Notes: generated from the letters alone by a model not told the origin. A DNA stretch of 64,000 nucleotides from Butyrivibrio sp. LC3010 (GCF_000424385.1 NZ_AUJU01000021.1:1-64000); one strand, 5' to 3'; shown: positions 8,350 to 16,466, numbered from the stretch's first letter. Program-made: numbers and translations.

Positions 8350-8354
8350 AAATT

Positions 8355-8792
8355 ATGAAGACAAATGGTGGATTTCTTGTTACAAAAATAAAACAGCTGG
8401 GTGATCGTATATTTGAAAGGATACTGGCAGAAAAAAACATTGATGCATTTAATGGAGCTCAGGGAAGGATTCTTTATGTCTTATGGCAGGAAGATGGTGT
8501 TCCTATTAAAATTATTTCCGAGAAAAGCGGACTTGCAATTACTTCACTTACAACCATGCTTGAGCGGATGGAAAAAAACGGACTGATAAGCCGCAAAACT
8601 GATGAAGCTGATAAGAGAAAAACTATTCTGTTCCTCACAGATAAAGCCAAAGAACTTAAAGAAGCTTATGACTCCGTATCCAATGAGATGGGGAATATTT
8701 ATTATCGTGATTTTACGGATAAAGAGATTCTTCAGTTTGAAGAGTATCTTAACCGCATCAGGGTAAACCTTGAGGAATGGAGTGACAAATGA
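8355..8792 (+). CDS. MarR-family regulator of the radical SAM pair
   Basis: A 145-residue MarR/SlyA-type winged helix. The DNA-binding part includes PIKIISEKSGLAITSLTTMLERMEKNGLISR (about residues 50-80), followed by the D-ADKR wing and a C-terminal dimerisation helix. Its start is 6 bases after a long perfect palindrome holding its own ribosome site, so autorepression is likely. Its stop overlaps the start of the first radical SAM gene by 4 bases (ATGA), so all three genes form one operon. NCBI protein families name such a regulator as part of a 'radical SAM mobile pair system'. Confidence 0.9.
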   Translation: MKTNGGFLVTKIKQLGDRIFERILAEKNIDAFNGAQGRILYVLWQEDGVPIKIISEKSGLAITSLTTMLERMEKNGLISRKTDEADKRKTILFLTDKAKELKEAYDSVSNEMGNIYYRDFTDKEILQFEEYLNRIRVNLEEWSDK

Positions 8793-9487
8793 GTATCTGT
8801 ATTAAAGATCAGATTCAGAACATGAATCTTGTTATAGGGTGCACTGTTGGATGTCCGTACTGCTATGCCAGAAACAATACGAGGCGTTATCACATCATAG
8901 ATGATTTTGAAAAGCCACAGTTTTTTCAAGGCAAGCTTCGTATGATGGAAAAGAAAAAGCCGCAGAATTTTCTGCTGACCGGTATGAGCGATCTCTCGGG
9001 ATGGCATGAGGAATGGAGAGAGGAAGTCTTTAAAAAGATAGCAGAGAATCCTCAGCACCAGTTTCTTTTTCTTACCAAACGACCGGATCTTCTGTCTTTT
9101 GAAACAGATCTTGATAATGCATGGTTTGGCGTTACAGTTACGAGAAAGTCTGAGTTATGGCGTATTGATGCACTGCGGAGCAATGTGAAGGAAAAAAAAT
9201 ATCATGTTACCTTTGAGCCTTTGTTCGATGATCCGGGTAAGGTTGATCTTACAGGCATTGACTGGATTGTGGTGGGAACCATGACAGGTGCAAAGAGCAG
9301 GACTGTTAAAACAGATCCCGGGTGGGTTTATTCATTGACAGAACAGGCTCATGAACTGAACATTCCTGTATTCTGGAAAGAAGATCTTGTTCCGATTATG
9401 GGAGAAGAAATGATACAGGAAATGCCGGATGCTTTTAACAAAGTGCTGGAGGAACAGAGGATATGGAACAACCAGAAATCAAAGTAA
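8789..9487 (+). CDS. radical SAM mobile pair protein A (DUF5131-like)
   Basis: A 232-residue protein with the radical SAM cluster motif C18-x3-C22-x2-C25 (IGCTVGCPYCYAR). It continues with LLTGMSDLSGWHEEW and FLFLTKRPDLL, typical of the phage Gp37/Gp68-like (DUF5131) radical SAM proteins, and a late IDWIVVGTMTGAKSR. It should bind a [4Fe-4S] cluster and cleave S-adenosylmethionine to a 5'-deoxyadenosyl radical; the substrate is unknown. It is co-translated with marR upstream and overlaps the second radical SAM gene by 25 bases. Confidence 0.88.
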   Translation: MSICIKDQIQNMNLVIGCTVGCPYCYARNNTRRYHIIDDFEKPQFFQGKLRMMEKKKPQNFLLTGMSDLSGWHEEWREEVFKKIAENPQHQFLFLTKRPDLLSFETDLDNAWFGVTVTRKSELWRIDALRSNVKEKKYHVTFEPLFDDPGKVDLTGIDWIVVGTMTGAKSRTVKTDPGWVYSLTEQAHELNIPVFWKEDLVPIMGEEMIQEMPDAFNKVLEEQRIWNNQKSK

Positions 9488-10386
9488 ATCATATAGAAAC
9501 AAAAAGTGTAATGACAAAATCGAATACTCCTATTGGAGGATATTCGGTGAATCCCTATGTGGGGTGTCCCCATGCCTGTAAATACTGCTACGCATCTTTT
9601 ATGAAACGCTTTACAGGGCATACGGAGGAATGGGGAACTTTCATGGATGTGAAAGACTGGCCTGAAATAAAGAATCCAAAGAAGTATGCCGGCCAGAAGG
9701 TGATCATTGGAACAGTTACGGATGGTTATAATCCGCTAGAGGAAACATATAAAAATACAAGAAGACTTCTGGAAGAACTAAAGGACAGTGGTGCGGACAT
9801 ACTTATCTGCACAAAGTCAGACCTTGTACTAAGAGATCTGGATCTGCTAAAAGAGATCAATGAAAATAGCAGACTTACAGTATCATGGTCAATCAATACT
9901 CTCGATGAAGAGTTTAAAGACGATATGGATGCGGCAGTAAGCATAGAAAGAAGGCTTGCTGCAATGAAAGAGGTATATGCGGCAGGCATTCGTACAATTT
10001 GCTTCATTTCACCCGTGTTCCCGGGGATTACGGATATAGAAGCAATCATAGACAGGACAAAAGATCAGTGTGACCTTGTATGGCTTGAGAATCTGAATCT
10101 TCGCGGAGGTTTTAAGGCAGATATCATGAAATACATTTCCGATAAACATCCGGATCTGGTGCCGCTGTATGACGAAATTTATAACAAAAAGAACCGCAGC
10201 TATTTTGAAGCGTTGGAAAAGAAAGCTGAAGAGCTGGCTAAAAAGTATGATTGCAGGTTTGTTGATAATGAAACTCCGTATGAGAGAGTAGAGAAAGGAC
10301 ATCCAACAATCGTAGATTACTTTTACCACGAAGAAGTAAGAGGAACTGCCAATAGTGGAAAGAGAAATGTAATACATAATCCTTGA
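9463..10386 (+). CDS. radical SAM mobile pair protein B (SPL-related)
   Basis: A 307-residue radical SAM protein with the cluster motif C35-x3-C39-x2-C42 (YVGCPHACKYCYAS). The part after it (VIIGTVTDGYNPLEE, then ADILICTKSDLVLRD) resembles the spore photoproduct lyase/SplB-like group. Its ATG at 9463 has GGAGGAACAGAGG upstream, inside the end of protein A. The two enzymes travel together with a MarR regulator in many Firmicutes and are named a mobile pair; their reaction is not known. A role in repairing or modifying nucleic acid is suggested only by the SplB-like domain. Confidence 0.88.
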   Translation: MEQPEIKVNHIETKSVMTKSNTPIGGYSVNPYVGCPHACKYCYASFMKRFTGHTEEWGTFMDVKDWPEIKNPKKYAGQKVIIGTVTDGYNPLEETYKNTRRLLEELKDSGADILICTKSDLVLRDLDLLKEINENSRLTVSWSINTLDEEFKDDMDAAVSIERRLAAMKEVYAAGIRTICFISPVFPGITDIEAIIDRTKDQCDLVWLENLNLRGGFKADIMKYISDKHPDLVPLYDEIYNKKNRSYFEALEKKAEELAKKYDCRFVDNETPYERVEKGHPTIVDYFYHEEVRGTANSGKRNVIHNP

Positions 10387-10489
10387 TGGAAGAATAAACG
10401 GAAGTTAATCGCACAACTTCAAATTTGTGCATATAGAAACACTTTTGTAAAAAGGGAGATACATTTTTATGATAGAGATCCCGTAAAAG

Positions 10490-10527
10490 AAGCTGATTGT
10501 CGATTATGGCAGTCAGCTTTATTTTTT
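10490..10527 (+). terminator. rho-independent terminator after the radical SAM operon
   Basis: AAGCTGATTG (10490-10499) pairs with CAGTCAGCTT (10510-10519) with one G-U pair, followed by a T-rich tract to 10527. It lies about 100 bases after the second radical SAM gene. The space between holds only a 5-codon open frame behind a ribosome site (ATG at about 10470), probably the stub of a lost gene. Confidence 0.75.
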
Positions 10528-10530
10528 GCA

Positions 10531-10603
10531 TTGACATGCACGCAATGACTACATTAAAATGAAGGTAGATAAATATACGCATTGACTACATTGATGGAGG
10601 TAG
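10531..10603 (+). promoter_or_regulatory. promoter with two direct-repeat operator sites
   Basis: TTGACA (10531-10536) and TAAAAT (10555-10560) are 18 bases apart. Two direct repeats share ACGCA(A/T)TGACTACATT, starting at 10540 and 10577, and both continue into similar GAAGGTAG/GGAGGTAG ends. The second copy runs into the ribosome site of the HTH gene at 10607. The arrangement suggests autoregulation by that HTH protein. Confidence 0.6.
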
Positions 10604-10606
10604 CCT

Positions 10607-10879
10607 ATGAAGAAAGATATTTATGATGTAGAAGGCATCCAGATTGAAGTTGAAAGAACTGACAAGGATGACAAAGACGCTGAGCGTCGTAGGACAGCTT
10701 ACATGTTTAAAGTAATCAGGGAACAGTCTGGTATGAATCGTACAGAATTTGCCAAGTGGCTTGGAGTTCCTTATAGAACTATGCAGGAGTGGGAGCTTGG
10801 ACGTAGACAGATGCCTGACTATGTACTTCGTTTGATTGCCTATAAGGTAGCAAATGAAAAACGCGAAGGGAGGATCTGA
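10607..10879 (+). CDS. helix-turn-helix protein (XRE-like), mobile-element type
   Basis: A 90-residue protein with an acidic N-terminal tail followed by an XRE-type HTH: MFKVIREQSGMNRTEF, then AKWLGVPYRTMQEWELGRR, residues 32-66. Similar small HTH proteins accompany clostridial integrative and conjugative elements. GGAGG lies 8-9 bases before the ATG. The next gene starts 1 base after its stop. Two direct repeats in its promoter are candidate binding sites. Confidence 0.8.
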   Translation: MKKDIYDVEGIQIEVERTDKDDKDAERRRTAYMFKVIREQSGMNRTEFAKWLGVPYRTMQEWELGRRQMPDYVLRLIAYKVANEKREGRI

Positions 10880-10880
10880 T

Positions 10881-11180
10881 ATGAGTAGAGTATTAGTAAA
10901 AATCCTATTGGCACCGATAATTCTTCCAATGATAATTGTAATGAGCTTACTAAGCCTGATGATCACGATAGTAGCAAGCGTTTATGAGAATGTAGCAGGT
11001 CTTCCGATGAAACTTGTTGGCATCTGTATCCTTCTTGCACTTTTCACTAAGTCCTGGCTTGCAGCTGTATTATTCGGAATTATACTTGCGATGGGATATC
11101 TTGTACCGTTATCAGAAAAACTGATTTACAATCTGTGCATGAGGGAGGTGCCATCATGCAAAGCATCAAGATTTGATTAG
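10881..11180 (+). CDS. small membrane protein, CD1845-like
   Basis: A 99-residue protein with two long hydrophobic segments (about residues 5-38 and 48-76). The start is taken at the ATG at 10881, which has GGGAGG 6 bases upstream and begins with MSRVLVKILLAPI, rather than an earlier in-frame ATG inside the HTH gene. It resembles the CD1845 family found on Tn916/Tn5397-like conjugative elements, usually beside an HTH gene as here. No integrase or conjugation gene is nearby, so this pair may be left over from such an element. Confidence 0.6.
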   Translation: MSRVLVKILLAPIILPMIIVMSLLSLMITIVASVYENVAGLPMKLVGICILLALFTKSWLAAVLFGIILAMGYLVPLSEKLIYNLCMREVPSCKASRFD

Positions 11181-11274
11181 TTGATGTCCGGAGCTATTTT
11201 ATTTTTGTCTGAAAAAAGGTATGATAATCCATAAGTTGTCGAAAAAATGATAGGAAAAGGGAAAGTAGGATAAG

Positions 11275-11823
11275 ATGAAGCATTGCGGAACACAGACTAT
11301 CGAAACAGAAAGACTTATACTGAGGCAATTCAAGAGAGAAGATGCAGATGCCATGTTTAAGAACTGGGCAAATGATGAAGAAGTTACTAAGTATCTTACT
11401 TGGTCACCTCATGGAACGGTGGATGTTACAAAAGAGATTTTAAAACAGTGGGTGGATTCATATAAGGATGAAAAGTACTATCAGTGGGCCATTGTTCTAA
11501 AAGAAATAGATGAACCAATAGGCAGTATCTCTGCAGTTGGTATGAAAGAGAGTATAAACATGATTCATATCGGATACTGTATCGGAAAGCGCTGGTGGAA
11601 TCAGGGTATTACATCTGAAGCATTAAAAGCAGTCATAGATTTCTTTTTTGACAAGGTGGAAGCAAATCGTATCGAATCAAGGCATGATGTTAATAATCCA
11701 CACTCCGGTATGGTCATGAAAAAATGTGGAATGAAGTACGAAGGGACACTCCGTAGCTCAGATATTAACAACCAGGGACTTAATGATTCCAGTTGGTACG
11801 CAATTCTAAAATCAGATAGGTGA
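11275..11823 (+). CDS. GNAT acetyltransferase, RimJ/RimL type
   Basis: A 182-residue GNAT of the ribosomal-protein-alanine acetyltransferase type: TIETERLILRQFKREDADAMF at the start, the IGYCIGKRWWNQGITSEAL block near residue 103 that holds the acetyl-CoA loop, and NRIESRHDVNNPHSGMVMKKCGM. The protein substrate is unknown. The ATG follows an AGG-rich stretch. A small gene starts 8 bases after its stop. Confidence 0.9.
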   Translation: MKHCGTQTIETERLILRQFKREDADAMFKNWANDEEVTKYLTWSPHGTVDVTKEILKQWVDSYKDEKYYQWAIVLKEIDEPIGSISAVGMKESINMIHIGYCIGKRWWNQGITSEALKAVIDFFFDKVEANRIESRHDVNNPHSGMVMKKCGMKYEGTLRSSDINNQGLNDSSWYAILKSDR

Positions 11824-11830
11824 GGGAAGA

Positions 11831-11992
11831 ATGAAAAGGTTAATAAGCAAGATTCTTGCTGGGCTAGGAATTACGATAGTGGCGATTCCGGTTCTTCTTA
11901 TAGCGCTAGGGGATAAGGATGATAGAAAAGATAATAGCGGCTTGTGGAAACGATTGTGCTGCATGCCCCAGATATGTTGGACATCCATATGA
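11831..11992 (+). CDS. possible small membrane peptide (53 residues)
   Basis: An ATG at 11831 with GAGGGAAG just upstream opens a 53-codon frame whose first 26 residues are a clear membrane segment (ISKILAGLGITIVAIPVLLI). After residue 33 it runs in another frame through the DUF3795 sequence and looks random, so the real gene may have been longer and been cut when the DUF3795 gene arrived. No family recognised. Confidence 0.35.
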   Translation: MKRLISKILAGLGITIVAIPVLLIALGDKDDRKDNSGLWKRLCCMPQICWTSI

Positions 11993-12116
11993 AAAGATAG
12001 GCGAAGAAGTCCGCCACACTGTAGAGCTTTGGATGAAGATTGGGTACCGGGATCATCTCGTGACGAATGAAGAGATTTCCTGTACGGGTTGGAATTTAAT
12101 GGAGAAACTATGTTAA
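11919..12116 (+). pseudogene. DUF3795 protein, 3' truncated
   Basis: Sixty-five residues match the start of Cys-rich DUF3795 proteins: IAACGNDCAACPRYVGHP, a middle helix, then EEISCTGW. Intact relatives continue with a CTGCKPxxWC-type motif and another ~60 residues with further Cys pairs. Here the frame changes right at CTG and stops within 10 codons, where the ribosome site of the next GNAT gene begins. Probably a non-functional remnant joined by recombination. Confidence 0.7.
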
Positions 12117-12673
12117 AAGATTATGAAATAGATAAGCCAATGCTTGAAACTGATAGACTGATCATTCGAACTCTTAACGAAGCTGATGTGCCGGATTTGA
12201 GAGAATGGTTGGGGAGAGACGAAATTTATACCTATTGGGGACGAAAAGCAAGTAAGGGTGAGAAAAATCCTGAACTTATGTTTATTGACCCCCGCCCTTG
12301 GGTAAAAAGAAAACCTTCTCCTGATTTTGATTGGGGAATCATATTGAAAGAATCCAATAGAGTGGTAGGCATGATCTCGGTATTTGATATCCAAAATGCC
12401 AGAATGGGTGATATAGCATACAGAATTAATCCTGAGTACTGGAATATGGGAATTACTACAGAAGCCCTAAAGGAAGTTGTACGGTTTATATTTGAGAACA
12501 CGGAAATAGAACGATTGAATGGGCGCGCTGATGTAAGAAACAGTGCCTCAAATAAGGTTATGGAAAAATGTGGATTTATAAAAGAAGGAACCATTCGCCA
12601 AGGAAAAATGGTTTCTGTTTATTGCGATTATAATATTTATGGCATGCTTAGAAATGATTATGGGGTACTGTAA
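12110..12673 (+). CDS. GNAT acetyltransferase, RimJ/RimL type
   Basis: A 187-residue GNAT related to, but not a duplicate of, the one at 11275. It has METDRLIIRTLNEADVPDL, then DIAYRINPEYWNMGITTEALKEV with the acetyl-CoA loop, and NSASNKVMEKCGFIKEGTIRQG. The ATG at 12110 is preferred over 12089 because TGGAG lies 6-8 bases upstream and the family start follows directly. It overlaps the broken DUF3795 frame by 7 bases. Confidence 0.88.
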   Translation: MLKDYEIDKPMLETDRLIIRTLNEADVPDLREWLGRDEIYTYWGRKASKGEKNPELMFIDPRPWVKRKPSPDFDWGIILKESNRVVGMISVFDIQNARMGDIAYRINPEYWNMGITTEALKEVVRFIFENTEIERLNGRADVRNSASNKVMEKCGFIKEGTIRQGKMVSVYCDYNIYGMLRNDYGVL

Positions 12674-12679
12674 ATATGA

Positions 12680-12877
12680 GTTTTTACGATCCCGGCAATA
12701 TGTATTATTAAAGGCAGCTACGATCAGATGGGTGAGGCATATGCAACTGTGGCGTCATGGATCAAAGCTAATGGATATAAAATGAATGGACCTATGTTTA
12801 ATATCTATCATGTGAGTCCTGCACAGACACAGAATCCTGATGAGTATGTAACGGAAGCTTGTTTCCCTATTGAGTAA
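12680..12877 (+). pseudogene. GyrI-like effector-binding domain remnant
   Basis: An open stretch without a start codon encodes the end of a GyrI/AraC-type small-molecule-binding domain: TIPAICIIKGSYDQMGEAY, a helix ASWIKANGY, GPMFNIYHVSPAQT, and ETACFPIE-like strand residues (VTEACFPIE). An in-frame TGA precedes it. Intact proteins carry about 80-90 more residues, and often an HTH domain, ahead of this point. It is a 65-codon fragment, unlikely to be translated. Confidence 0.7.
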
Positions 12878-12935
12878 ATACTATCTATGCCAAGGAGCTT
12901 AAGTGTTCATTGGCATATTATTGAAAGGAGCGGTC

Positions 12936-13682
12936 ATGGAATATGTTCATGTAACAAAAGATAACCTCGAAGAGGAGCATATTTGCTGCGCGATATCAAA
13001 TAATAAGGATGTTCAGGTTTCTTCTAAGAAGGCATGGCTTTCGGAGAGGTTTGATGAAGGACTTGTTTTCCTAAAGAGCGTAGAGCGCGGAAAGTGTTTT
13101 ATCGAATATATCCCGGCGGAAAACGCATGGATTCCGATAGAGGCAGATGGATATATGTACATTGACTGTCTCTGGGTGTCCGGGGCTTTCAAAGGACATG
13201 GATATTCTACTGATCTACTTACTGCCTGCATCGAGGATAGTAAGGAAAAGGGGAAAAAAGGGATTTGTATTCTTTGCGCTTCAAAGAAGAAACCGTTTCT
13301 GGCTGATCCGAAGTTTCTGAAGTACAAAGGATTTGTCGTGAGCGATGAAGCTGATAATGGTATTCAGCTTTGGTATATGCCGTTCGATAAAAATGCAAAA
13401 GCTCCGGTGTTTAAGAAATGTGCAAAACATCCGCATATAGAAGAGAAGGGATATGTTCTGTACTATACGAATCAGTGCCCATTCAATGCAAAATATGTCC
13501 CGGTTTTGGAGCAGACGGCAAAAGAAAATGGTATTGCATTCAAGGCAATACATCTTGAAAGCAAAGAAGAAGCACAGAATGCACCGACACCGATTACGAA
13601 TTATGCGTTATTCCATGATGGGGAGTATGTTACAAACGAGCAAATGAACGATAAGAAATTCTTAAAACTTACAGGAAAGTGA
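12936..13682 (+). CDS. GNAT acetyltransferase with C-terminal YoaP domain
   Basis: A 248-residue two-domain protein. Residues ~1-140 are a GNAT fold (YMYIDCLWVSGAFKGHGYSTDLL holds the acetyl-CoA loop). From about residue 175 there is a YoaP-like domain: YVLYYTNQCPFNAKYVPVLEQTAKENG, with a single Cys in a thioredoxin-like CPF motif. The frame is open to 12903, but the ATG at 12936 has AAAGGAG 6 bases upstream and matches relatives. The substrate is unknown. Confidence 0.85.
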   Translation: MEYVHVTKDNLEEEHICCAISNNKDVQVSSKKAWLSERFDEGLVFLKSVERGKCFIEYIPAENAWIPIEADGYMYIDCLWVSGAFKGHGYSTDLLTACIEDSKEKGKKGICILCASKKKPFLADPKFLKYKGFVVSDEADNGIQLWYMPFDKNAKAPVFKKCAKHPHIEEKGYVLYYTNQCPFNAKYVPVLEQTAKENGIAFKAIHLESKEEAQNAPTPITNYALFHDGEYVTNEQMNDKKFLKLTGK

Positions 13683-13701
13683 TAGTCGTTTATATACGAA
13701 G

Positions 13702-14589
13702 TTAAAGCGGAAAAGCCACTGCATCTTTGTACAGCTTTTGAAGCGTCTTGATAAATGAGGCAAGGCTCTCACGACTATCCGTCTTGTGGGTGCATAGGAC
13801 GCAGTGAAAACATTCCCTGCAGTCATAAGGGATCCACGCAAATTGTCCGCTATGGTCGTTTAAGAATCCGGGAGCAAGGCAGATACCTTTGCCGGATGCG
13901 ACATTTACAAGAGTAGAGTCGTGATCAGGACTGTTAAAATACTCGATCTTCCCAGAGGAGATTAGTTTTTGCTGGACGGATCGTAAAGCGTTCGGAGAGC
14001 CGCCGCCTACCATGAGGGTGCGTCCGTAGATGTCTTCATCCGTGATGATGTTCTTTTTAGCCAGAGGATCGTTTTTATCGGTAATAAGGTAGATACCAGA
14101 ATCAAAGAGTTTGTGGATGTTGATTCCCGGGATATGTTTAGTCTGTTCTATAAGTGCAAAGAGGATGTCGGACTCATCCTTTAAAAAGCTTTCCACACCG
14201 TTATCGTACTGAAACAGAGGAGTAACCTGGACACCGGGTTGCTCCTTTTCAAATATGCGGATAGCTTCGGGCAGAAAGTATATGGCTTGTCTGACCATCA
14301 TGGAAACAGTTATGTTGTCCCTGTATCTGGCACTGAAATTCTGTCCCTGTTCGATGGCGCGTTTCATATCCTCACGCATACCGGAAAGATAGGTTACGAA
14401 CTGCGCACCGGCCGGAGTGAGTGCAGCTCCTTTGCCGTTTCTTTCAAATATCTTAAAGCCTACCTCATCTTCCAAAAGCTTTAGCTGATAAGAAAAGGTT
14501 GGCTGACTTACAAATGTGTTCTCAGCCGCCCGGCTGAAGTTAAGGGTATGAGCCAGTTCTATGCAGTAATCTATCTGCTTGGTTGTCAT
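13702..14589 (-). CDS. LysR-family transcriptional regulator
   Basis: A 295-residue LysR regulator with the N-terminal helix-turn-helix LNFSRAAENTFVSQPTFSYQLKLLEDE (residues 16-42), a FERNGKGAALTPAG wing, and a normal C-terminal effector domain. It is divergent from the flavodoxin at 14736 across 146 bases, and a role in controlling flavodoxin and probably the aldo/keto reductase (electrophile or oxidative stress) is a context inference. Its 3' end lies 20 bases from the convergent YoaP-type gene. Confidence 0.9.
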   Translation of the reverse strand: MTTKQIDYCIELAHTLNFSRAAENTFVSQPTFSYQLKLLEDEVGFKIFERNGKGAALTPAGAQFVTYLSGMREDMKRAIEQGQNFSARYRDNITVSMMVRQAIYFLPEAIRIFEKEQPGVQVTPLFQYDNGVESFLKDESDILFALIEQTKHIPGINIHKLFDSGIYLITDKNDPLAKKNIITDEDIYGRTLMVGGGSPNALRSVQQKLISSGKIEYFNSPDHDSTLVNVASGKGICLAPGFLNDHSGQFAWIPYDCRECFHCVLCTHKTDSRESLASFIKTLQKLYKDAVAFPL

Positions 14590-14735
14590 CGATATATCTC
14601 CTTGAAAGTCAGCTATTTAAAAATTAAATCAATTATAGGATATTTGAATTGGATTATTCAAGTGTTTTGCGTGATAATCAAGTCATAGAAACAAAAATAA
14701 ATGTAAACACCTGTAGATAAAAGGAGGAGATCAAG

Positions 14736-15257
14736 ATGGCAAAAACATTGATTACATTCTTTTCAAGAGCGGATGAAAACTATTTCGGCGGAGCAATGAG
14801 ATACGTAAAGGTCGGAAATACAGAAATCGTTGCAGGTCTTATGAAAGAGCTGATCGACGCGGATACATTCAAGATCGAGATGAAGGATCCATATTCACCG
14901 GTATACATGTCCTGCATCGATGAAGCAAAGAAAGACAAGCAGAACAATGCACGACCTGAGCTTACAAATTATCTTGATAGTATCGATGAGTATGACACCA
15001 TAGTACTTGGCTACCCGAACTACTGGGGGACCTTCCCGATGGCAGTCGCAACTTTCCTTGAGAGATATGACTTTACAGGAAAGACCATCCTTCCGCTTTG
15101 CACAAATGAGGGAAGCGGTATGGGTTCCAGTGAGAGTGATATAAAGAAATGTGCTAAAGGGGCAACAGTAAAGAGTGGTCTTGCAATCACGGGTTCAAAA
15201 GCCGCAGATTCCAAAGATGCCGTAAAAAAATGGTTTGCAGCAAACGGACTGGTTTAA
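14736..15257 (+). CDS. flavodoxin-family protein
   Basis: A 173-residue flavodoxin-like protein. It opens MAKTLITFFSRADENYFGG (FMN phosphate loop region). YDTIVLGYPNYWGTFPMAVATFLE contributes the flavin-ring contacts, and LCTNEGSGMGSSESDI is the loop typical of the Flavodoxin_4 group. It should bind FMN and act in low-potential electron transfer or reduction. AAAGGAGGAG precedes the ATG. Expression is probably set by the divergent LysR gene. Confidence 0.9.
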   Translation: MAKTLITFFSRADENYFGGAMRYVKVGNTEIVAGLMKELIDADTFKIEMKDPYSPVYMSCIDEAKKDKQNNARPELTNYLDSIDEYDTIVLGYPNYWGTFPMAVATFLERYDFTGKTILPLCTNEGSGMGSSESDIKKCAKGATVKSGLAITGSKAADSKDAVKKWFAANGLV

Positions 15258-15266
15258 GAAGAAGAA

Positions 15267-15492
15267 TGGTGACGGAGATGGATTACGAAAGAGGATATGT
15301 ATTTGATCTGATGGAACAAGGCGGTCCCACGGATGTAAGGGAGCCATACTTTAAGGATGCCGTGGATGCAGCACAGTGATCGCAGAGGTTTATGGCGGAG
15401 GAAAGGGAAGCTGGAGACTGCAGGGAGATTTTACCTTAAGAAAAGAAAATGGAACATGGAAATTGATGAGTTCAAAGGCGTCAACATATTAA
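15267..15492 (+). pseudogene. decayed gene of unknown family
   Basis: Two short frames lie end to end. The first (ATG at 15267) gives 37 codons ending DVREPYFKDAVDAAQ at a TGA. The second, in another frame (15379-15492), gives 37 codons (IAEVYGGGKGSWRLQGDF..., ending ASTY) with the alternating strand pattern of an NTF2/lipocalin-like C-terminus. Together they look like one broken gene between the flavodoxin and the reductase. The family is not identified. Confidence 0.4.
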
Positions 15493-15510
15493 TGAATGGA
15501 GGATTATGCA

Positions 15511-16353
15511 ATGGAATATGTAACACTAAATAATAAACTGGAATGTCCCGCAGTCGGGATCGGAACCTTTATGCTTTCGCCTGCCGATGCAGAGAACAGT
15601 GTAAGAGAAGCACTTAAGATGGGATATCGCCTCATTGATACTGCCAATGCATATGTAAACGAGCGGGCCGTTGGAAGAGGCATGAAGGATAGCGGAGTAA
15701 AGAGAGATGAGATCTTTCTTTCCACCAAACTCTGGCCCAGTGAATATGAAAATCCAAATGCTGTGGATGAGACTCTGGAGCGCCTTGGTGTAGATTACGT
15801 AGATCTTCTTTATATACATCAGCCGGCCGGCAACTGGCTTGCAGGATACAGACAGCTTGAGAAGGCTTATAAGGAAGGTAAGGCAAAGAGCATCGGTATC
15901 TCTAACTTTGAAGGAAAGTATATCGAAGAACTTGAGACGAAGTGGGAGATCGCACCGCAGTTTATCCAGGTGGAGGCGCATCCTTATTTTACCCAGAAGG
16001 AACTGCGAAAGACTCTTGATAAGTATGGGATCAAGCTTATGAGCTGGTATCCGTTAGGACACGGCGATAAGAGCCTGATAAATGAGCCGGTTTTTGCCGA
16101 ACTTGGAAAGAAGTACGGAAAAACTCCTGCACAGATCATCCTCCGCTGGCATACACAGATGGGATTTGTTGTGATCCCCGGCAGCAAGAACGTGGATCAC
16201 ATCAAAGATAATCTCAACATCCTTGATTTTATGCTGACAGACGATGAGATGGCAAAGATCGCTAAACTTGATAAGAATGAGAGATATTATCACAGGACAG
16301 ATGAGCAGCTGGTCCAGTTTGCAGGATGGAAACCTGATTTTGAAAAGGCGTAA
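15511..16353 (+). CDS. aldo/keto reductase
   Basis: A 280-residue NADPH-dependent aldo/keto reductase, a TIM barrel. The catalytic tetrad is complete: Asp43 and Tyr48 (LIDTANAYVN), Lys73 (LSTKLW) and His103 (YIHQP). The C-terminal NADPH site reads IPGSKNVDHIKDN. The ATG at 15511 is preferred over 15496 because the GGAGG lies between them, 8 bases before 15511. It probably acts with the upstream flavodoxin in carbonyl or electrophile detoxification. A terminator follows. Confidence 0.92.
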   Translation: MEYVTLNNKLECPAVGIGTFMLSPADAENSVREALKMGYRLIDTANAYVNERAVGRGMKDSGVKRDEIFLSTKLWPSEYENPNAVDETLERLGVDYVDLLYIHQPAGNWLAGYRQLEKAYKEGKAKSIGISNFEGKYIEELETKWEIAPQFIQVEAHPYFTQKELRKTLDKYGIKLMSWYPLGHGDKSLINEPVFAELGKKYGKTPAQIILRWHTQMGFVVIPGSKNVDHIKDNLNILDFMLTDDEMAKIAKLDKNERYYHRTDEQLVQFAGWKPDFEKA

Positions 16354-16411
16354 TGATATGAAGAAAATACTAAAACAATTAGGAAGTGAACATATGAGAT
16401 TACAAGTAATT

Positions 16412-16442
16412 GGGACTGTTTTTACGCAGTCCTTTTTATTTT
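16412..16442 (+). terminator. rho-independent terminator after the aldo/keto reductase
   Basis: GGACTG (16413-16418) pairs with CAGTCC (16427-16432), followed by TTTTTATTTT. It lies about 60 bases after the aldo/keto reductase stop, inside a short 28-codon open frame that begins at 16358 and is probably not a gene. Confidence 0.8.
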
Positions 16443-16450
16443 GAAATAAA

Positions 16451-16466
16451 GTTAGCCAAAGCTAAC
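16451..16466. promoter_or_regulatory. palindrome GTTAGC-N4-GCTAAC (operator candidate)
   Basis: GTTAGC (16451-16456) and GCTAAC (16461-16466) form a perfect inverted repeat with a CAAA centre, 58 bases before the methyltransferase ATG. The same arms with a TAAT centre occur at 36124-36139 before the ABC transporter operon, and a GCTAACATTA half-site occurs at 35051. It is a likely binding site for one dimeric regulator; the resemblance to DtxR/IdeR-type iron boxes is loose. Confidence 0.6.
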
